A stretch of 44,061 nt of DNA from Aromatoleum diolicum (GTDB lineage: Bacteria > Pseudomonadota > Gammaproteobacteria > Burkholderiales > Rhodocyclaceae): contig NZ_WTVQ01000041.1 of the NCBI RefSeq assembly GCF_012910955.1, positions 1 through 44,061 of the forward strand, read 5' to 3'. Position numbers and translations under genes: made by a program. The notes under the pieces were generated by a model. The model was not told the origin of the DNA, did not search any database, and was given only the letters and a program-made list of their open reading frames with translations. Position 1 is the first letter of the stretch; each line of letters starts with the position of its first letter. Of the stretch, positions 7,791-19,997 are shown piece after piece.

Positions 7791-9068
7791 CTAGCGGCGG
7801 GTTTCGCCGTTGCCGAACACGATCCATTTCTGGCTGGTGAGGCCTTCGAGCCCGACGGGGCCGCGGGCGTGGATCTTGTCCGTAGAGATGCCGATCTCGG
7901 CTCCCAGACCGTACTCAAAACCGTCCGCAAAGCGCGTCGAGGCATTGACCATGACCGACGCGGAATCCACCTCGCGCAGGAAACGCATTGCACGCGTGTA
8001 GTTCTCTGTAACGATTGCTTCGGTATGCCCCGAGCTGTACATGTTGATGTGCGCAATCGCTTCGTCAAGGTCTGCGATCACCTTCACTGCAATGATTGGG
8101 GCCAGGTACTCTTCGTGCCAGTCCTGCTCGGTTGCGGCCGCGAGTTGGGCATCGGCGATGGCGGCCTCGCGCAGGATTGCCAGCGATTCGGTACAGCCTC
8201 GCATCTCCACACCCTTTCCGGCGAGCATGCGTCCGATCTCGGGCAGGAAGCGGGCAGCGACTGCACGGTCGATGAGCAGGGATTCGGCGGTATTGCAGGT
8301 GCCGTAACGCTGCGTTTTCGAGTTTTCGACGATCGGCACGACCTTGGCCGGGTCCGCGTCGGTATCGATATAGACGTGGCAATTGCCGTCGAGGTGCTTG
8401 ATGACCGGTACCCGTGCTTCGCGCGAGATGCGTTCGATCAGGCCCTTCCCGCCACGCGGAACGATCACGTCGACGAACTCCGGCATCGTGATGAGCTCAC
8501 CGACGGCGGCGCGGTCGGTCGTTTCCACTACCTGGACTGCCGCTTCAGGCAGGCCAGCAACTGTCAGCCCCGCGCGCACGCACGCGGCGATCGCCTGGTT
8601 GCAGTGCAGGGCTTCCCTGCCGCCCCGCAGGATCGCCGCATTGCCGGATTTCAGGCACAGCGCAGCGGCATCTGCGGTGACGTTCGGACGGGCTTCGTAG
8701 ATGATCCCGATGACGCCCAGCGGTACCCGCATCTTGCCGACCTGGATGCCCGAGGGGCGGCGCTTGACGTCGGTGATCTCGCCGACCGGGTCGGGCAGGG
8801 CCGCAACCTGCTCCAGTCCTTCGGCCATCGCTTCGATGCCCTTTGCGTTGAGCGTCAGCCGGTCGATCATCGCCGCGTCCAGCCCGGCGGCACGGGCTTC
8901 CTCAAGGTCGCGTCCATTTGCAGCGAGAAGCTCCTCGCGGCGATCGCGGACTGCGGCGGCCATCGCCAGAAGTGCTGCGTTCTTGTCGGCGGTCGAGGCC
9001 GCGGCAAGCTGACGAGAGGCGGCACGTGCCTGGCGGCCCAGAGTCTGCATATATTCGTGAATGTCCAT
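7791..9068 (-). CDS. proA: Gamma-glutamyl phosphate reductase
   Basis: ProA reduces gamma-glutamyl phosphate to glutamate-5-semialdehyde with NADPH, the second step of proline synthesis. The 425-residue protein belongs to the aldehyde dehydrogenase superfamily, with the catalytic Cys in [12 protein letters not shown] and conserved segments [16 protein letters not shown] and [17 protein letters not shown] take the ATG at 9068 ([13 protein letters not shown]), as in homologues, rather than one eight codons upstream. It lies downstream of holA after a 117-base gap, an arrangement common in betaproteobacteria; proB is not adjacent. Confidence 0.95.
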   Translation of the reverse strand: MDIHEYMQTLGRQARAASRQLAAASTADKNAALLAMAAAVRDRREELLAANGRDLEEARAAGLDAAMIDRLTLNAKGIEAMAEGLEQVAALPDPVGEITDVKRRPSGIQVGKMRVPLGVIGIIYEARPNVTADAAALCLKSGNAAILRGGREALHCNQAIAACVRAGLTVAGLPEAAVQVVETTDRAAVGELITMPEFVDVIVPRGGKGLIERISREARVPVIKHLDGNCHVYIDTDADPAKVVPIVENSKTQRYGTCNTAESLLIDRAVAARFLPEIGRMLAGKGVEMRGCTESLAILREAAIADAQLAAATEQDWHEEYLAPIIAVKVIADLDEAIAHINMYSSGHTEAIVTENYTRAMRFLREVDSASVMVNASTRFADGFEYGLGAEIGISTDKIHARGPVGLEGLTSQKWIVFGNGETRR

Positions 9069-9185
9069 CGGGATCTCGGTGTTGCCGTGCAAAAAACAAT
9101 TAAAACACCGATTGGCCCCGTGCGGCCAGTATCGTGCCTGCCGGCGACGAATCGTCGGCCGCCCAGAGGGGCAGCCCGGCTGTGT

Positions 9186-10193
9186 TCAGCGACGGACGAG
9201 GCGCAATACGAGTTGCAGGAACTCGTCCCAGACGTCCCCAGGTGCGAGGCCCTTGATGATGCGATCGATTTTCGCCGCATGCAGCAGTGCTGCACGGAGA
9301 GCAGCAGCCTGCAGGCGTGGCAGCGCGCGCTGGATCGCTTGACGGCGACGTTCGTCGAATACTCGCTCAGCCTTCAGCAGGCCGGCGAGTTGCTGGCCCG
9401 AGGCGAGACCCGTGCTCAGTGCCGCCAGGGTACGGATTTCGTTCGCGAGAGCCCAGAGGACCAGCGGTGCGGCGGCACCTTCGTCCTGCAGGCCTTCGAG
9501 CAGGCGCGTGCAGCGCACAGGGTCGCCTTCGAGCAGCGCCTGACGCAACTTGTCGATGTCGTAGCGGGCGACATTGAGGACGGCGTCCTGGACGTTTTCG
9601 AGACTCAGCCTGCCCTCGCCGTGGAGCAGGCCGAGCTTGAGGATTTCCTGATGGGCGGCGAGGAGGTTGCCCTCTACGTGATCTGCGATGAAGCTCAGGG
9701 CTTCCGGTACGGCCGATTGCTGCTGTCGTGCCAGGCGGCCGGCGATCCAGTCCGGCAGGCGCTCGCGTTCGGGGGCGTTCAGTTCGACGGCGATGCCGGC
9801 CTCGCTCAGGGCGGTGAGCCATGCCGTCTTGCGCGTAGCCCAGTCGAGTTCAGGCAGGGTGATCAGCGTAACGATGCCATTACCGATATTGCGCGCATGC
9901 CGTTGCAGTGCATCGCCGCCCTCGCGTCCGGGCTTGCCATTGGGGATGCGCAGATCGATCAGCTTCGAGCCGCCGAACAGCGAAAAATTGCCCGCCGCGG
10001 CGTTCAGGCTGTCCCAGCGGAAGCCTTGTCCGACGACCAGCGTTTCCCGTTCCTCAAAACCTTGGCGGCGCGCGGCGGCGCGCACCAGATCGGCCGCTTC
10101 GAGCACCAGCAGGGGTTCGTTGCCGTGCAGGAGGTAGAGCGGGGCGAGCGGTTTTTCGAGGAGGGCGGGTAGCTGGTCGGGTCGCAGATTCAC
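9186..10193 (-). CDS. holA: DNA polymerase III delta subunit HolA
   Basis: Delta is the clamp-loader subunit that opens the beta sliding clamp. The 335-residue protein starts MNLRPDQLPALLEKPLAPLY from a GTG at 10193 that overlaps the lptE stop (GTGA), so translation is probably coupled. The N-terminal clamp-binding region is followed by LYLLHGNEPLLVLEAADLVR, an AAA+-like fold, and a C-terminal collar domain (about 215-335). The order leuS-lptE-holA matches proteobacterial gene order, which supports the call since delta is poorly conserved in sequence. Confidence 0.93.
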   Translation of the reverse strand: MNLRPDQLPALLEKPLAPLYLLHGNEPLLVLEAADLVRAAARRQGFEERETLVVGQGFRWDSLNAAAGNFSLFGGSKLIDLRIPNGKPGREGGDALQRHARNIGNGIVTLITLPELDWATRKTAWLTALSEAGIAVELNAPERERLPDWIAGRLARQQQSAVPEALSFIADHVEGNLLAAHQEILKLGLLHGEGRLSLENVQDAVLNVARYDIDKLRQALLEGDPVRCTRLLEGLQDEGAAAPLVLWALANEIRTLAALSTGLASGQQLAGLLKAERVFDERRRQAIQRALPRLQAAALRAALLHAAKIDRIIKGLAPGDVWDEFLQLVLRLVRR

Positions 10194-10699
10194 GGTTTGA
10201 CGGCGGCCAGGCGGCGCATCAGCTGTTCCACCAGATCGCCCTGCATGTCGCGATACAGCAGGGCTTCTTCCTGTTCTTTCGCCAACACCAGGGAGTCGTC
10301 GTAGGTGTATTCGCGTTTCGCAGAGATGCTGGTGGGTCGAATGCGCTCAGTGCCTGCGCGGTCGATCAGCCGGAAAGTAATGACGTGCCGCAACTCGTAC
10401 TCGCGCACCTTGCCGGCGCCGGTCAGGGTGAGAATTTCGCGCTCCGGCTGGTTGCGCAGGATTTCGAGTCGTACCTCGGCCTTGGCTGCGTCATCGACGA
10501 TCTCGGTGGTGCCGCTGGTACGCACGCGGCGGCGCAATGCAGCGCCGAGTTCGGTCTGCGCGCCGATGCCGATGAAGATGCTTGAAAACGCAAGCGGACG
10601 CGGACCTCGCAGCTTGAACCCGCAACCGGCCAGCGGCCCGGCCGCTGCCAAGGCACCGAGGGCGAGAACCAGGCTGCGGCGGGATCGTGAAGGAGTCAT
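10190..10699 (-). CDS. lptE: LPS-assembly lipoprotein LptE
   Basis: LptE plugs the LptD outer-membrane barrel that inserts lipopolysaccharide. The 169-residue protein has a signal peptide with lipobox LAGC (Cys26), then GFKLRGPRPLAFSSIFI, the typical start of mature LptE. The rest is low in recognisable motifs, as usual for this family; EREILTLTGAGKVREYEL is the conserved central part. It follows leuS by 12 bases and overlaps holA by four, so all three are one operon. The position between leuS and holA is the strongest support for the name. Confidence 0.92.
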   Translation of the reverse strand: MTPSRSRRSLVLALGALAAAGPLAGCGFKLRGPRPLAFSSIFIGIGAQTELGAALRRRVRTSGTTEIVDDAAKAEVRLEILRNQPEREILTLTGAGKVREYELRHVITFRLIDRAGTERIRPTSISAKREYTYDDSLVLAKEQEEALLYRDMQGDLVEQLMRRLAAVKP

Positions 10700-10711
10700 C
10701 CGCTTGTGTCC

Positions 10712-13348
<2,637 letters not shown>

Positions 13349-13438
13349 TCAAGGCGTGGAAAACACGCAAGTATATCGCGAAGCCCGGTGACCTCGTGCG
13401 GAGGCATAGTTTGCGCGGAGCAATGATGCTTTGTGAGC

Positions 13439-13470
13439 AAAAAAAAAGCACCCGGACGGCGCCGGATGCT
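13439..13470 (-). terminator. Rho-independent terminator of the small unknown gene
   Basis: Read on the minus strand, a nine-base-pair stem (13462-13470 with 13447-13455, one mismatch, six-base loop) is followed by nine Ts (13439-13447). It lies 65 bases after the stop of the gene at 13536-13862 and upstream of leuS, isolating the two. Confidence 0.85.
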
Positions 13471-13535
13471 GAATCTCCATGAAGGAGAGGGAGGAAGAGG
13501 GTGTCGCGATCGCTGCCGCGTGGAATTCAGTGCGC

Positions 13536-13862
13536 TCAGGCGACCCGGCGTGGCGTTCCAGAATGGCGTTGCCAGTTGGCGGAAAAGGCGGAGAACACGT
13601 CTTCCATCGCCGTCAGCGGGAGGCGCCAGATGCGGTTCTGCGTACGCACAAACGGCGTGACGCGCGGCGAGCAGAAGCTGTCGCGCTCATCACCGAGCAG
13701 GCGCAGGAAACTGTTCATGGCTTCGCCCCAGTATTCGGCATTGCCCACCCAGCCGGTTTGAGCGGTCGCCTCGCGAACAGCCTTGTGCCACAGCACGGTG
13801 GCGCGTTCAATGGATACGCCGGCCTTGCGGGCATACCAGGGCAGCAGCTTGGGGGTCTTCAT
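13536..13862 (-). CDS. Conserved hypothetical protein, 108 aa
   Basis: I do not recognise this family by name. The 108-residue protein starts MKTPKLLPWYARKAGVSIER and is basic and Trp-rich, with no signal peptide or membrane segment. Residues 1-65 look helical, with the segment TQTGWVGNAEYWGEAMNSF-like motif (W-V-G-x-x-E-Y-W) as its clearest signature. The C-terminal third is strand-like (TQNRIWRLPL). It is supported as a real gene by a strong AGGAGA ribosome-binding site before the ATG at 13862, and by a textbook terminator after it, so it is monocistronic. A cytoplasmic, possibly nucleic-acid-binding role is only a guess from its charge. Confidence 0.75.
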   Translation of the reverse strand: MKTPKLLPWYARKAGVSIERATVLWHKAVREATAQTGWVGNAEYWGEAMNSFLRLLGDERDSFCSPRVTPFVRTQNRIWRLPLTAMEDVFSAFSANWQRHSGTPRRVA

Positions 13863-14200
13863 GATCTGGTTCTCCTGTTGGCCACGGTTGGCCTTTGCTT
13901 GCGCCGCGGTGGCCTCATGAGCCCGCCGTGCTTAAGGCGCGATTAATGCAGTGCAGCAAGTCATAAAACGCTAAGTTTCATGGATTTCAAGGAGAGTTTC
14001 CTTGATTTTCCTCAAACGAATGCTGCTTTGCACAATTCCAAAATAGTCTACTCGTCAGACAACTTCAAGCGTCATGTTGCGGCGCCGCAACATCTGTTGC
14101 GCAGGGTGGCATTGCGAGTCGTTACGCATGGCGCTGGTGTTCGCAATGCGGGAGTTCCGGTCCCGCCCGGTTAAAATTGCCCCCTAACCAGGAAAAACGC
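13863..14200. promoter_or_regulatory. Divergent control region between the small unknown gene and uvrD
   Basis: A 338-base stretch without a gene. It holds a perfect 20-base palindrome at 14074-14093 (ATGTTGCGGCGCCGCAACAT), and a smaller inverted repeat TCAAGGA/TCCTTGA at 13987-14005 with a five-base spacer. A TTAAAAT at about 14171-14177 could serve as the uvrD -10, without a clear -35. The two start codons face away from each other, so both genes must be transcribed from here. Confidence 0.6.
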
Positions 14201-16420
14201 ATGTCCGATTTGCTTGCCAATCTCAACCCGGAACAACTCCAGGCCGTCACCCTGCCGCCGCAGCACGCACTGATTCTGGCCGGCGCCGGCTCGGGCAAGA
14301 CCCGTGTCCTGACTACCCGCATCGCCTGGCTGGTGCAGACCGGCCAAGTCGATCCGCAGGGCGTGCTTGCCGTCACTTTCACCAACAAGGCTGCGAAGGA
14401 GCTGCTCGCGCGCCTTTCGGGGATGTTGCCGTTAAGCTTCAATCAATCGTCGCGCGGCATGTGGATCGGTACTTTCCACGGCCTGTGCAACCGGCTGCTG
14501 CGTGCCCACCATCGCGATGCCGGGCTGCCGCAGCTGTTCCAGATCCTCGATTCCGCGGATCAACTCGCCGCCATCAAACGTCTGCTGAAGGCGCTCAACG
14601 TCGATGATGAAAAGTTTCCTCCGCGCGAGCTGCAGCACTTCATCAATGCACAGAAGGAAGCCGGTCTGCGCCCGCACGCGGTCGAGGCCTGGGACGATTA
14701 CACCCGTCGCAGGGTCGAACTTTTCACGGAGTATGAGACACAGTGCCAGCGCGAGTCTGTTGTGGATTTTGCGGAGTTGCTTTTACGCACCTATGAGTTG
14801 CTTGAGCGCAACGAGCCGATCCGGCGCCATTACCAGCGGCGCTTCCGGCACATCCTGGTGGACGAATTCCAGGATACCAACCGCCTGCAATACCGCTGGC
14901 TGAAGCTGCTTGCCGACGGTGGGCAGGAAGGGGGCGCGTGCCTGTTCTGCGTCGGTGACGACGATCAGTCGATCTACCGTTTCCGCGGTGCCGAGGTCGG
15001 CAATATGCGCGACTTCGAACGTGAGTTCCGCGTCGCGAATGTGATCCGGCTTGAACAGAACTACCGTTCGCACGGCAACATCCTCGACGCCGCCAATGCG
15101 ATCATCCGCCACAACACCGGCCGTCTCGGCAAGAATTTGTGGACCGAACGTGGTGCCGGCGAACCGATCCGGGTGTTCGAGGCCTTTGCGGACATTGATG
15201 AGGCCCGCTGGATTGTCGAGGAGATCCAGTCGCTGGTGCGCGACGGCATGAGTCGTTCGGATGTCGCGCTGCTGTACCGTTCCAACGCGCAGTCGCGCGT
15301 GCTCGAACACCAGCTTTTTTCGGCCGGTATCGCATATCGCGTGTATGGCGGTCTGCGCTTTTTCGAGCGTCAGGAGATCAAGCACGCGCTCGCGTATTTG
15401 CGCCTGATCGCCAATGCCGACGACGATACCGCGTTCAGTCGTGTGGTGAATTTCCCGACGCGCGGCATCGGTGCGCGGTCTCTGGAGGCTCTGCAGGACG
15501 CTGCACGTACCTGGAATACCAGCCTGTACGCGACGGTGCCGCACTTGGCCGGCAAGCCCGGCACGGTCCTGGCGCAGTTCGTGCGCCTGGTCGAGGATCT
15601 GCGACGCGATACCACGCGCTTGCCGCTGCCCGAGTTGGTCGACCACGTGCTCGACGCCAGTGGTCTGCGCGATTTCTATCGCAGCGAGAAGGAAGGTCAG
15701 GAGCGGCTCGAGAACCTCGACGAGATTATCAACGCCGCGGCGAATTTTCTCGGTGAAGCGGGAGCGGATGCCGAAGCGCTCGCGCAGCCGCACTCGCTGC
15801 TTGCGGACTTCCTTGCCCATGCCTCGCTGGAAGCGGGCGAGCATCAGGCCGATGCCGGCAGCGACGCGGTGCAGCTAATGACCGTGCACGCGTCGAAAGG
15901 GCTTGAGTTCGATGTGGTGTTCCTGTCCGGGCTGGAGGAGGGGCTATTTCCGCACGAAAACAGCGCGCTTGAAACCGAGGGGCTGGAGGAGGAGCGGCGC
16001 CTGATGTATGTCGCGGTCACGCGTGCGCGTCAGCGGCTTTATCTGAGCTTTGCCCAGAGCCGGATGCTGCACGGTCAGACCCGCTACAACTTGCGATCGC
16101 GCTTTCTCGAGGAAATCCCGCAGGGGCTTACGAAATGGCTGTCGCCGCCCAGCCCCCGCGGGATGGGCGCACGCAGCGGTTTTGGGCAGCGGATGGAGCC
16201 GCCGCGTAGCGGTTTTGCCGCGAAAGCGCCGCAGCCCTCATCGCGCAGCCAGGATTTCGGCGGTTTGCGGGTGGGGCAGTTGGTAAAGCATGCGAAGTTC
16301 GGGCAGGGGGTGATCGTATCGGCTGAGGGGAATGGGGCCGATGCGCGCGTCCAGATCAATTTCGGCGTGGCCGGGGTGAAGTGGTTGATGCTGGCAATCG
16401 CCAAGCTTGATCCGGCTTGA
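14201..16420 (+). CDS. uvrD: UvrD/PcrA-type 3'-5' DNA helicase
   Basis: A superfamily 1A helicase used in nucleotide excision and mismatch repair. The 739-residue protein begins MSDLLANLNPEQLQAVTLP. Walker A is AGAGSGKT (residues 27-34), motif II is DEFQDTN near residue 223, motif III GDDDQSIYRFRGA, and the C-terminal core has VQLMTVHASKGLEFDVVFL and the VAVTRARQRLYL motif VI. The last 60 residues (LVKHAKFGQGVIVSAEG...) form the Tudor-like tail of UvrD/PcrA that binds RNA polymerase. I take the ATG at 14201, preceded by AGGA, over an upstream in-frame codon. UvrD rather than Rep is favoured by this tail. Confidence 0.94.
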   Translation: MSDLLANLNPEQLQAVTLPPQHALILAGAGSGKTRVLTTRIAWLVQTGQVDPQGVLAVTFTNKAAKELLARLSGMLPLSFNQSSRGMWIGTFHGLCNRLLRAHHRDAGLPQLFQILDSADQLAAIKRLLKALNVDDEKFPPRELQHFINAQKEAGLRPHAVEAWDDYTRRRVELFTEYETQCQRESVVDFAELLLRTYELLERNEPIRRHYQRRFRHILVDEFQDTNRLQYRWLKLLADGGQEGGACLFCVGDDDQSIYRFRGAEVGNMRDFEREFRVANVIRLEQNYRSHGNILDAANAIIRHNTGRLGKNLWTERGAGEPIRVFEAFADIDEARWIVEEIQSLVRDGMSRSDVALLYRSNAQSRVLEHQLFSAGIAYRVYGGLRFFERQEIKHALAYLRLIANADDDTAFSRVVNFPTRGIGARSLEALQDAARTWNTSLYATVPHLAGKPGTVLAQFVRLVEDLRRDTTRLPLPELVDHVLDASGLRDFYRSEKEGQERLENLDEIINAAANFLGEAGADAEALAQPHSLLADFLAHASLEAGEHQADAGSDAVQLMTVHASKGLEFDVVFLSGLEEGLFPHENSALETEGLEEERRLMYVAVTRARQRLYLSFAQSRMLHGQTRYNLRSRFLEEIPQGLTKWLSPPSPRGMGARSGFGQRMEPPRSGFAAKAPQPSSRSQDFGGLRVGQLVKHAKFGQGVIVSAEGNGADARVQINFGVAGVKWLMLAIAKLDPA

Positions 16421-16447
16421 ATTCAGGGGCACCTTGCCCGGGCGTGC

Positions 16448-17227
16448 TCAGGCGCCGTAGGCGCGCGCGAGCGTGTCGTGCAGTGCGACGAATTCCAGCG
16501 CGAGCTTGTGCTTCGGGTCCAGGTGGATCATCGGTTTCGATTGTTCGTGCGATTCCTTGATCTTGATCGAGGCTGACAGGTAGGGCGCGAGCACCGGCAG
16601 GCCTTCGTTGATGAGCTCCTGTACCACTTTTTGCGGCAGGCCCGCGCGGGCCTGGAACTGGTTGACGACGATGCCTTCCACCCTCAGTTCGCGGTTGTGA
16701 TCCGCCTGGATTTCCTGCACGTTTTCCATCAACGAATACAGCGCGCGACGCGAGAATTCGTCGCAGTCGAACGGAATCAGGCAGCTGTCTGCGGCGATCA
16801 GCGCGGAGCGGGTATAGAAGTTGAGTGCCGGGGGAGTGTCGATATAAACCACATCGTAGTCGTCGGCCAGTTCATTGAGCGCGTCGCGCAGCTTGTAGAT
16901 CTTGTAACGGGATTCGAGCTTGCTTTGCAGGTCTTCCAGCGCCGGGTGCGAGGGCATCACGTCCAGCCCGTCAAACGGGCTGGCGACGACAAATTCGCCG
17001 GTTTTCTTCGGATTGAGCTTGAAATTGAGCGTCTGGTCGAAAAAGTCCGCCAGCGTGGTGTCGAACGCTTCGCCCGCCTGTCCCAGCAGGTATTGCGTCG
17101 AATTGCCTTGCGGGTCGAGGTCCACCACCAGCGTTCGTTTGCCCTGGTGAGCGCTGATCGCCGCCAGGTTGCACGTAATCGTTGACTTGCCGACACCGCC
17201 CTTCTGATTGAACACCACGCGTCGCAT
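16448..17227 (-). CDS. Orphan ParA-family ATPase
   Basis: A 259-residue ParA/MinD-type P-loop ATPase. The deviant Walker A is KGGVGKST (residues 9-16, signature Lys9), with the switch regions VVDLDPQGNST and YIDTPPAL. The product lacks an N-terminal helix-turn-helix, so it is the small, chromosomal ParA type. No parB or parS-like repeat is visible beside it, unlike the main chromosomal parAB, so its cargo is unknown: protein clusters, flagellar or chemotaxis arrays, or a plasmid-derived remnant are possible. A strong AGGAAAG ribosome-binding site precedes the ATG. It is convergent with uvrD and divergent from maeB. Confidence 0.88.
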   Translation of the reverse strand: MRRVVFNQKGGVGKSTITCNLAAISAHQGKRTLVVDLDPQGNSTQYLLGQAGEAFDTTLADFFDQTLNFKLNPKKTGEFVVASPFDGLDVMPSHPALEDLQSKLESRYKIYKLRDALNELADDYDVVYIDTPPALNFYTRSALIAADSCLIPFDCDEFSRRALYSLMENVQEIQADHNRELRVEGIVVNQFQARAGLPQKVVQELINEGLPVLAPYLSASIKIKESHEQSKPMIHLDPKHKLALEFVALHDTLARAYGA

Positions 17228-17613
17228 CTTTGCTTTCCTCTATAGAGTGCGGTGAGATTGTGCCAAAAATTGTCGACAAGCACGCATCAGCGAGACGCTG
17301 TGCTAGCAATTTGGTCCTCCGTCTGCTTGCACTGGGGTTTACCCTGATTTGCCTCTGCCCAACGCTGGTCGCCTGCGCTAAACTTGCCCCTCGTCAAAGG
17401 TGACGCAAGCGGCTCATCTCCCGAAGCCGCAGTCATTCGGGTCCTGCGACCCGAGATCCGCAGCGCAGCGCCCGTTGTGTCGGGTTCCGGCAGGGATATG
17501 CCGAGCGGCTGCGGTTGTTCGCAATTGGCGAGACGCTGGTGCGGGCGTAGAGTCCTTCTTCGCACAACTCAGACAACCTCGGACAACAATCACCCACCCG
17601 GAGAGGGAGAACA
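17228..17613. promoter_or_regulatory. 386-base divergent region between parA and maeB
   Basis: No convincing gene lies here. On the minus strand TTGGCA and TATAGA are spaced by 16 bases (17239-17266), but they leave only about 11 bases before the parA ATG. On the plus strand TTGGCG and TAGAGT are spaced by 17 bases (17525-17553), a weak maeB promoter. An 11-base direct repeat (GCGAGACGCTG) occurs at 17290-17300 and 17528-17538. A 7-bp hairpin (TCGGGTC/GACCCGA, four-base loop) lies at 17437-17454. The function of these elements is not known. Confidence 0.4.
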
Positions 17614-19917
17614 ATGGATCAGGATTTCATCAAGGCGGCGCTTGACTATCACCGTTCGCCGACGCGCGGCAAAATTTCGGTCGTTCCGACCAAGAGTCTG
17701 ACGAATCAACGCGATCTTGCCCTGGCGTATTCGCCCGGTGTTGCCGCCGCCTGCGACGCGATCGTCGCAGACCCTGCTACCGCGCGGGAATACACGTCGC
17801 GCGGCAATCTCGTCGCGGTCGTCACGAACGGAACGGCGGTGCTAGGCCTGGGTAACATCGGCCCGCTCGCATCCAAGCCGGTCATGGAAGGCAAGGGTTG
17901 CCTGTTCAAGAAATTCGCCAATATCGACGTGTTCGACATCGAACTGGCGGAGAACGACCCCGACAAGCTGATCGACATCATCGCCGCGATGGAGCCCACG
18001 CTCGGTGGTATCAATCTCGAGGACATCAAGGCGCCCGAATGCTTCTACATCGAGAAGAAGCTGCGCGAGCGCATGAAGATCCCGGTCTTCCATGACGACC
18101 AGCATGGCACTGCGATCATTTCGTCCGCTGGTCTGATCAACGGCCTCAAGGTGGTCGGCAAGGACATCGGCAAGGTGAAGCTGGTGTGTTCCGGCGCCGG
18201 TGCGGCGGCGATCGCCTGCCTCGACCTGATGGTCGGCCTCGGCCTGAATCGCGAGAACGTGTTCGTCTGCGATTCCAAGGGTGTGATCTACGTTGGCCGC
18301 GAGGACAACATGGAGGCCAACAAGGCGCGCTACGCGCAGAAGACGGATGCGCGCACGTTGGCCGAAGTGATGGAAGGTGCCGATGTGTTCCTTGGCCTGT
18401 CGACCGCGGGTGTGCTCAAGCCCGAGATGGTCGCGAAGATGGCCGACAAGCCGCTGATCTTTGCGCTGGCCAATCCGAATCCGGAAATCCTGCCGGAGGA
18501 CGCCAAGCGGGTGCGTCCGGACTGCATCATCGCCACCGGCCGTTCGGATTACGCCAACCAGGTGAATAACGTCCTGTGCTTCCCGTTCATTTTCCGTGGC
18601 GCACTCGATGCCGGCGCGACGACGATCAACGAGGAGATGAAGCTCGCCTGCGTGAAGGCGATTGCGGAACTGGCCCAGGCCGAACAGAGCGACGTCGTTG
18701 CGTCGGCCTACGGCGGCGCAGACCTGCGCTTTGGCCCCGAATACATCATCCCCAAGCCTTTCGATCCGCGCCTGATTGTCCGGATCGCCCCGGCAGTCGC
18801 GAAAGCTGCGATGGAGTCCGGTGTGGCGACCACCCCGATCGCGGATCTGGTCGCATACGCCGCAAGTCTGTCGGATTTCGTGTACCAGTCCGGTATCGTC
18901 ATGAAGCCGGTGTTCTCGGCCGCCAAGCGCGTGCCGGCTGAAGCCAAGCGCGTGCTGTATGCCGAAGGTGAGGACGAGCGCGTGCTGCACGCGGCACGAG
19001 TGGTCATCGACGAGAATCTGGCACGCCCGATCCTCATCGGTCGTCCCAGCGTGATCGAGATGCGCATCCAGAAGATCGGCCTGAATCTGGTGCCGGGCCG
19101 CGACTTCGATATCGTGAACCCCGAGTCTGATCCGCGTTATCGCGAGCTGTGGCAGGAATACCATCGCATGATGTGTCGCGACGGCGTGACCCCGGACATC
19201 GCCAAGGCCAAGATGCGTCGCGACACCACGCTCATCGGCTGCATGCTGTTGCGCCGTGGCGATGCCGATGCGCTGGTGTGCGGCACCTTCGGCACCTACG
19301 ATTACCATTTCGATCAGGTCGAGAAGGTCATCGGGCTGAAGAAGGGCGCCAAGCTGTTTGCCGCGATGAGCTTGTTGTTGCTACCCAAGCGCACCTTGGC
19401 GATCACCGATCCGTACGTGAATGAAAACCCCAACGCCGAGGAAGTGGCGGAAATCGCCCGCATGGCCTCCGAGGAGCTGCGTCGTTTCGGTATCGAACCG
19501 CGCGTCGCGTTGCTGTCGCATTCGAACTTCGGCAGCTCGCGCTCCGCCTCTGCGCGCAAGATGCGCGAAGCGGCCGGGATCCTGCGCAGCATCGCGCCGG
19601 GGCTCGAGTGCGATGGTGAAATGCATGGTGACTCGGCGTTGTCGCCGGAAATCCGTGCCAAGGTCAATCCCGAATCGACCTTGATCGGGGAGGCCAATCT
19701 GATGGTGATGCCGAACCTCGATGCGGCAAACATCTCGTTCAACATGATGAAGATGGCAAACAGCGACGGGGTCTCGATCGGACCAATGCTGCTTGGCGCA
19801 AGCTTGCCGGTGCATATCCTGACACCGTCGGCGACCGTGCGCCGTCTGGTGAATATTACCGCGGTATCGGTGGTGGATGCCTACGAGCAGCGTATGCAGA
19901 CGGCGGCGGGCGCCTGA
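17614..19917 (+). CDS. maeB: NADP-dependent malic enzyme MaeB (with phosphotransacetylase-like tail)
   Basis: MaeB decarboxylates malate to pyruvate with NADP, feeding NADPH and pyruvate in organisms growing on acids. The 767-residue protein has the malic enzyme half (residues 1-about 425): the N-terminal [14 protein letters not shown], the catalytic region [13 protein letters not shown] and HDDQHGTAI, then the nucleotide-binding [13 protein letters not shown]. The second half (about 430-767) resembles phosphotransacetylase ([15 protein letters not shown] and later [18 protein letters not shown]). In this family that tail is regulatory, binding acetyl-CoA, and is not an active enzyme. The ATG has GGAGAGGGAGAAC before it. 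Confidence 0.95.
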   Translation: MDQDFIKAALDYHRSPTRGKISVVPTKSLTNQRDLALAYSPGVAAACDAIVADPATAREYTSRGNLVAVVTNGTAVLGLGNIGPLASKPVMEGKGCLFKKFANIDVFDIELAENDPDKLIDIIAAMEPTLGGINLEDIKAPECFYIEKKLRERMKIPVFHDDQHGTAIISSAGLINGLKVVGKDIGKVKLVCSGAGAAAIACLDLMVGLGLNRENVFVCDSKGVIYVGREDNMEANKARYAQKTDARTLAEVMEGADVFLGLSTAGVLKPEMVAKMADKPLIFALANPNPEILPEDAKRVRPDCIIATGRSDYANQVNNVLCFPFIFRGALDAGATTINEEMKLACVKAIAELAQAEQSDVVASAYGGADLRFGPEYIIPKPFDPRLIVRIAPAVAKAAMESGVATTPIADLVAYAASLSDFVYQSGIVMKPVFSAAKRVPAEAKRVLYAEGEDERVLHAARVVIDENLARPILIGRPSVIEMRIQKIGLNLVPGRDFDIVNPESDPRYRELWQEYHRMMCRDGVTPDIAKAKMRRDTTLIGCMLLRRGDADALVCGTFGTYDYHFDQVEKVIGLKKGAKLFAAMSLLLLPKRTLAITDPYVNENPNAEEVAEIARMASEELRRFGIEPRVALLSHSNFGSSRSASARKMREAAGILRSIAPGLECDGEMHGDSALSPEIRAKVNPESTLIGEANLMVMPNLDAANISFNMMKMANSDGVSIGPMLLGASLPVHILTPSATVRRLVNITAVSVVDAYEQRMQTAAGA

Positions 19918-19997
19918 GTCGCCTGATGCGGGCCGCCGATTCCATTGCGCGGGTCGGCGGCTCGTGCGTTCTCCGGATCGTCGTTGATGGTGTAATC

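Noticed and set aside
7371-10172. 933-codon plus-strand ORF
   Set aside because: It lies opposite proA, holA and the chalcone-isomerase-like gene, has no recognisable domain, and reflects high GC with rare stops on the opposite strand.
17842-19308. 488-codon minus-strand ORF opposite maeB
   Set aside because: His/Arg-rich composition, no domain, no ribosome-binding site; maeB on the other strand is complete.
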